Assembly (NCBI GenBank): GCA_038843015.1
Contig: JAWBSH010000002.1
Location: 1-64,000, forward strand
From: Zestosphaera sp.
GTDB lineage: Archaea > Thermoproteota > Thermoprotei_A > Sulfolobales > NBVN01
Direction of reading: 5' to 3'
Length of the DNA: 64,000 nucleotides
A model generated the notes under the pieces. It saw nothing but the letters and a program-made list of their open reading frames with translations. It was not told where the DNA came from and searched no databases. Positions 62,353 through 64,000 of this stretch are shown here, piece by piece. How positions within the stretch are numbered: the first letter of the stretch is position 1; each line of letters starts with the position of its first letter. The translations under genes were made by a program, and so were the position numbers.

Positions 62353-62694
62353 ATGGTTGAAGAAAAGAAAAGAGGAGTGCCTGAGAGCAGAAAAACTGTG
62401 GGGTATGAGGACCCGAGTAAGTACTTAACGCAAGACCCGTTAGTCGAGATAAGAGAGTATTCTGACCACGTGAGAATAATAGCTGAGGTCTCAGACCAAG
62501 ACCCTCAGACTATAGTTGTTCGTCCTATAGACGCCTTTAAAATAGAATTGTCTTTCAAGTATAGAGGACGTAATATCAAGAAGTTAGTACTGCTTGCAAG
62601 TCCTGTTAACCCAGATAAGTATGAGGTAAGAATAAAGAACGGTGTTGCTAGAATAAGCTTGTGCAAGAGCAGTGGCGGAGCCTGCAGTACATGA
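62353..62694 (+). CDS. Small Hsp20/alpha-crystallin-like protein
   Basis: This 113-residue protein follows the alpha-crystallin strand pattern: VEIREYSDHVRIIAEVS, TIVVRPIDAFKIELSF, a basic connecting loop, LASPVNPDKYEVRIKNGVARISL. The final part matches the NGVLxI strand of Hsp20 proteins. The C-terminal IxI tail is lacking and it ends in a Cys-containing CKSSGGACST. It may be a diverged small heat-shock chaperone. The hairpin leader upstream could be a temperature-responsive element (inference). Confidence 0.62.
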   Translation: MVEEKKRGVPESRKTVGYEDPSKYLTQDPLVEIREYSDHVRIIAEVSDQDPQTIVVRPIDAFKIELSFKYRGRNIKKLVLLASPVNPDKYEVRIKNGVARISLCKSSGGACST

Positions 62695-62751
62695 GTTGGT
62701 GCTTAAGGAAATTATGTCCTGAAATTAAGTTTATATTGGGGTGAGTAGACT

Positions 62752-64000
62752 TTGAGCATAAAGAATAGTTTGAGATATCTAGATAGAGTGTTAATATTCA
62801 TGATGGTTCTTGCTCTCGTGTTATTCTTTTCGTTCCTTATATTACCTCTAGTAGAGATGGTTTCGCTCCCATTAGTCTTCACTTTAGAGAGGCTGGTTAG
62901 TGGCGTTAAGACTGGGTATTCACTCATCGAATTATTTAGTGACCCCAGACTCTTCAGGACGTACTCAACTACAGAACCCGTGATAGTAGCTCAGATAGGC
63001 GCTACTACTCTAGTTAATTTGATAGGATGGAATTTCGGGGTTATTCCGAACACGTTGATAATAGCTTCTTTCGTTACATTAATAACTACCTTGCTAGGCT
63101 TAGTTGTGGCTTTCATTATGGCACGTTATGATTTCAGAGGTAAGTTAATTATGCGTGTCATAGCTTACATGCCGCTCTTAATGACCCCCTTCGTCAACGC
63201 TTACATCATAAAAAAGCTCTTCTCATTTGACGGGTTATTCTCTTACATTATAAACACGGTTTTAGGGATGCCATTAAGGATTAATGTTGACGGGATGTTC
63301 GGTGTTATATTAACTCAGTCTATGGCTTTCTGGCCAATAGTTTACTTAAACATATACTCGAGTATGATGTTGATAGACCCTAGTCTAGAGGAGCAAGCTG
63401 AGAACTTAGGCGCTAGAGGCTTCAAACTCTTCAGGAGTGTTACGTTGCCTCTCTCGCTACCTGGTCTTGCCGCAGGCGCTGCTGTAGTTTTTATTTTTTC
63501 TATGGAGGATTTAGGAGGTCCGATAGCTTACGGATTTTATGATGTGCTTTCTTACGGTATTTACAGTAATATTAAGGCAGCTCAGAACATAGGTGAGGTG
63601 GGTGCGTATGTTGGTGCATTATCTATAGTTTTGCTAGCCCTAGCACTGTCTATATTCTTCGGAATTAAGAGATACGTGTCTCTGAAGCAGTATGCTATGT
63701 TGAGTAGAGGCGGTAGGTGGGTGCCCAGGACTAGGAAGCCTGGATTAGTGGGTAGTCTAATAATATACTTGGTAGTATTGCCTATAATGATATTCACGGC
63801 CATGCCACAAATAGGTGTTTTTATAACAGCTTTTAGTGTGAGGTGGTCTAGAGCGTATCCAGAAGGCTTTACGTTAGACCATTTCGCGAACATACTTGTT
63901 AATCCAGAGGTTTTTACGGGGCTAACTAATAGTCTCAAGTACGCGGTGATGGCTACAGCACTAATAACAGTGTTAAGCCTCTCATCAGCGTACGTGGTTG
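62752..64000 (+). CDS. ABC transporter permease, two-domain (Fe(III)/thiamine type), cut by window end
   Basis: A TTG at 62752, just after an in-frame TAG and seven bases after GGGGTGAG, opens a frame that runs off the window (at least 416 residues). It has many membrane segments and the inner-membrane permease loop EEQAENLGARGFKLFRSVTL (EAA motif, canonical EAAxxxGAxxxxxFxxixlP) at about residue 215. A second permease domain begins beyond residue 380 (TNSLKYAVMATALITVLSLS). This is the FbpB/AfuB/ThiP architecture. The solute-binding protein at 44749 is of the same class and lacks its own permease, so the two may work together. Confidence 0.88.
   Translation, partial: MSIKNSLRYLDRVLIFMMVLALVLFFSFLILPLVEMVSLPLVFTLERLVSGVKTGYSLIELFSDPRLFRTYSTTEPVIVAQIGATTLVNLIGWNFGVIPNTLIIASFVTLITTLLGLVVAFIMARYDFRGKLIMRVIAYMPLLMTPFVNAYIIKKLFSFDGLFSYIINTVLGMPLRINVDGMFGVILTQSMAFWPIVYLNIYSSMMLIDPSLEEQAENLGARGFKLFRSVTLPLSLPGLAAGAAVVFIFSMEDLGGPIAYGFYDVLSYGIYSNIKAAQNIGEVGAYVGALSIVLLALALSIFFGIKRYVSLKQYAMLSRGGRWVPRTRKPGLVGSLIIYLVVLPIMIFTAMPQIGVFITAFSVRWSRAYPEGFTLDHFANILVNPEVFTGLTNSLKYAVMATALITVLSLSSAYVV

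Noticed and set aside
1-64000. CRISPR array, tRNA or ribosomal RNA genes
   Set aside because: No regularly spaced direct repeats and no tRNA cloverleaf or rRNA core sequences were seen in any gap.

Overview
The window reads as chromosomal DNA of a hyperthermophilic, heterotrophic archaeon of the Thermoproteota (Crenarchaeota), most likely near the Desulfurococcales. The evidence is a Tfx-family regulator, archaeal TATA boxes close to many starts, frequent TTG/GTG starts, heavy use of AGA/AGG and ATA codons, an ADP-forming acyl-CoA synthetase subunit, indolepyruvate ferredoxin oxidoreductase, an AOR-type tungsten oxidoreductase, and an archaeal-type RNase P RNA. The genus is not determined. 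I found no tRNA, 5S/16S/23S rRNA or CRISPR array.

Layout. 0.1-7.8 kb: an M50 protease, a Tfx regulator, an ABC exporter, and an ECF vitamin-type transporter (two ATPases, T and S components) that runs into a ribbon-helix-helix gene which seems to start with AUA. 8-14.8 kb: a fucose-isomerase-like protein, a BtuFCD/siderophore-type importer with a perfect palindrome at the start of the binding-protein gene, and an ABC-2 exporter. 14.9-19.2 kb: three small genes, then a membrane-anchored beta-propeller protein directly followed by a membrane-anchored Ser/Thr protein kinase. 19.2-31.2 kb: a class III aminotransferase, two DUF131-type membrane proteins, a P-loop protein, a MacB-like ABC system with a 1197-residue surface protein, and a two-gene LysO-type exporter. 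31.2-44.6 kb: a flavin reductase-like protein, a regulator, a DUF59/MIP18 protein, an AOR with its ferredoxin, ThrRS, CysRS, an M20 peptidase, RidA and a radical SAM pair. 44.7-64 kb: a solute-binding protein, a surface protein, a thioredoxin-like protein, RNase P RNA, gamma-glutamyltransferase, dipeptidase, a cysteine-synthase-like enzyme, iorAB, an ADP-forming acyl-CoA synthetase alpha subunit, a second class III aminotransferase, an RNA m5C methyltransferase, and the start of a two-domain ABC permease cut by the window edge.

Metabolic theme. Gamma-glutamyltransferase, dipeptidase, M20 peptidase, two aminotransferases, IorAB, acyl-CoA synthetase (ADP-forming) and AOR together fit peptide and amino-acid fermentation: transamination to 2-oxo acids, ferredoxin-linked oxidation to acyl-CoA, then ATP formation.

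The most unusual layer is the non-coding debris. Four same-strand copies of a roughly 45-base hairpin repeat, a structured tnpB-tail/omega-RNA-like remnant, a separate zinc-ribbon fragment of TnpB and a second structured RNA-like locus with its own TATA box lie in the gaps between 21 and 40 kb. No intact tnpA or tnpB is present. Two of these ends supply the stop codon of the neighbouring gene. These loci, the propeller-kinase pair, the AUA-start regulator and the palindromic operator are the leads I would follow first.
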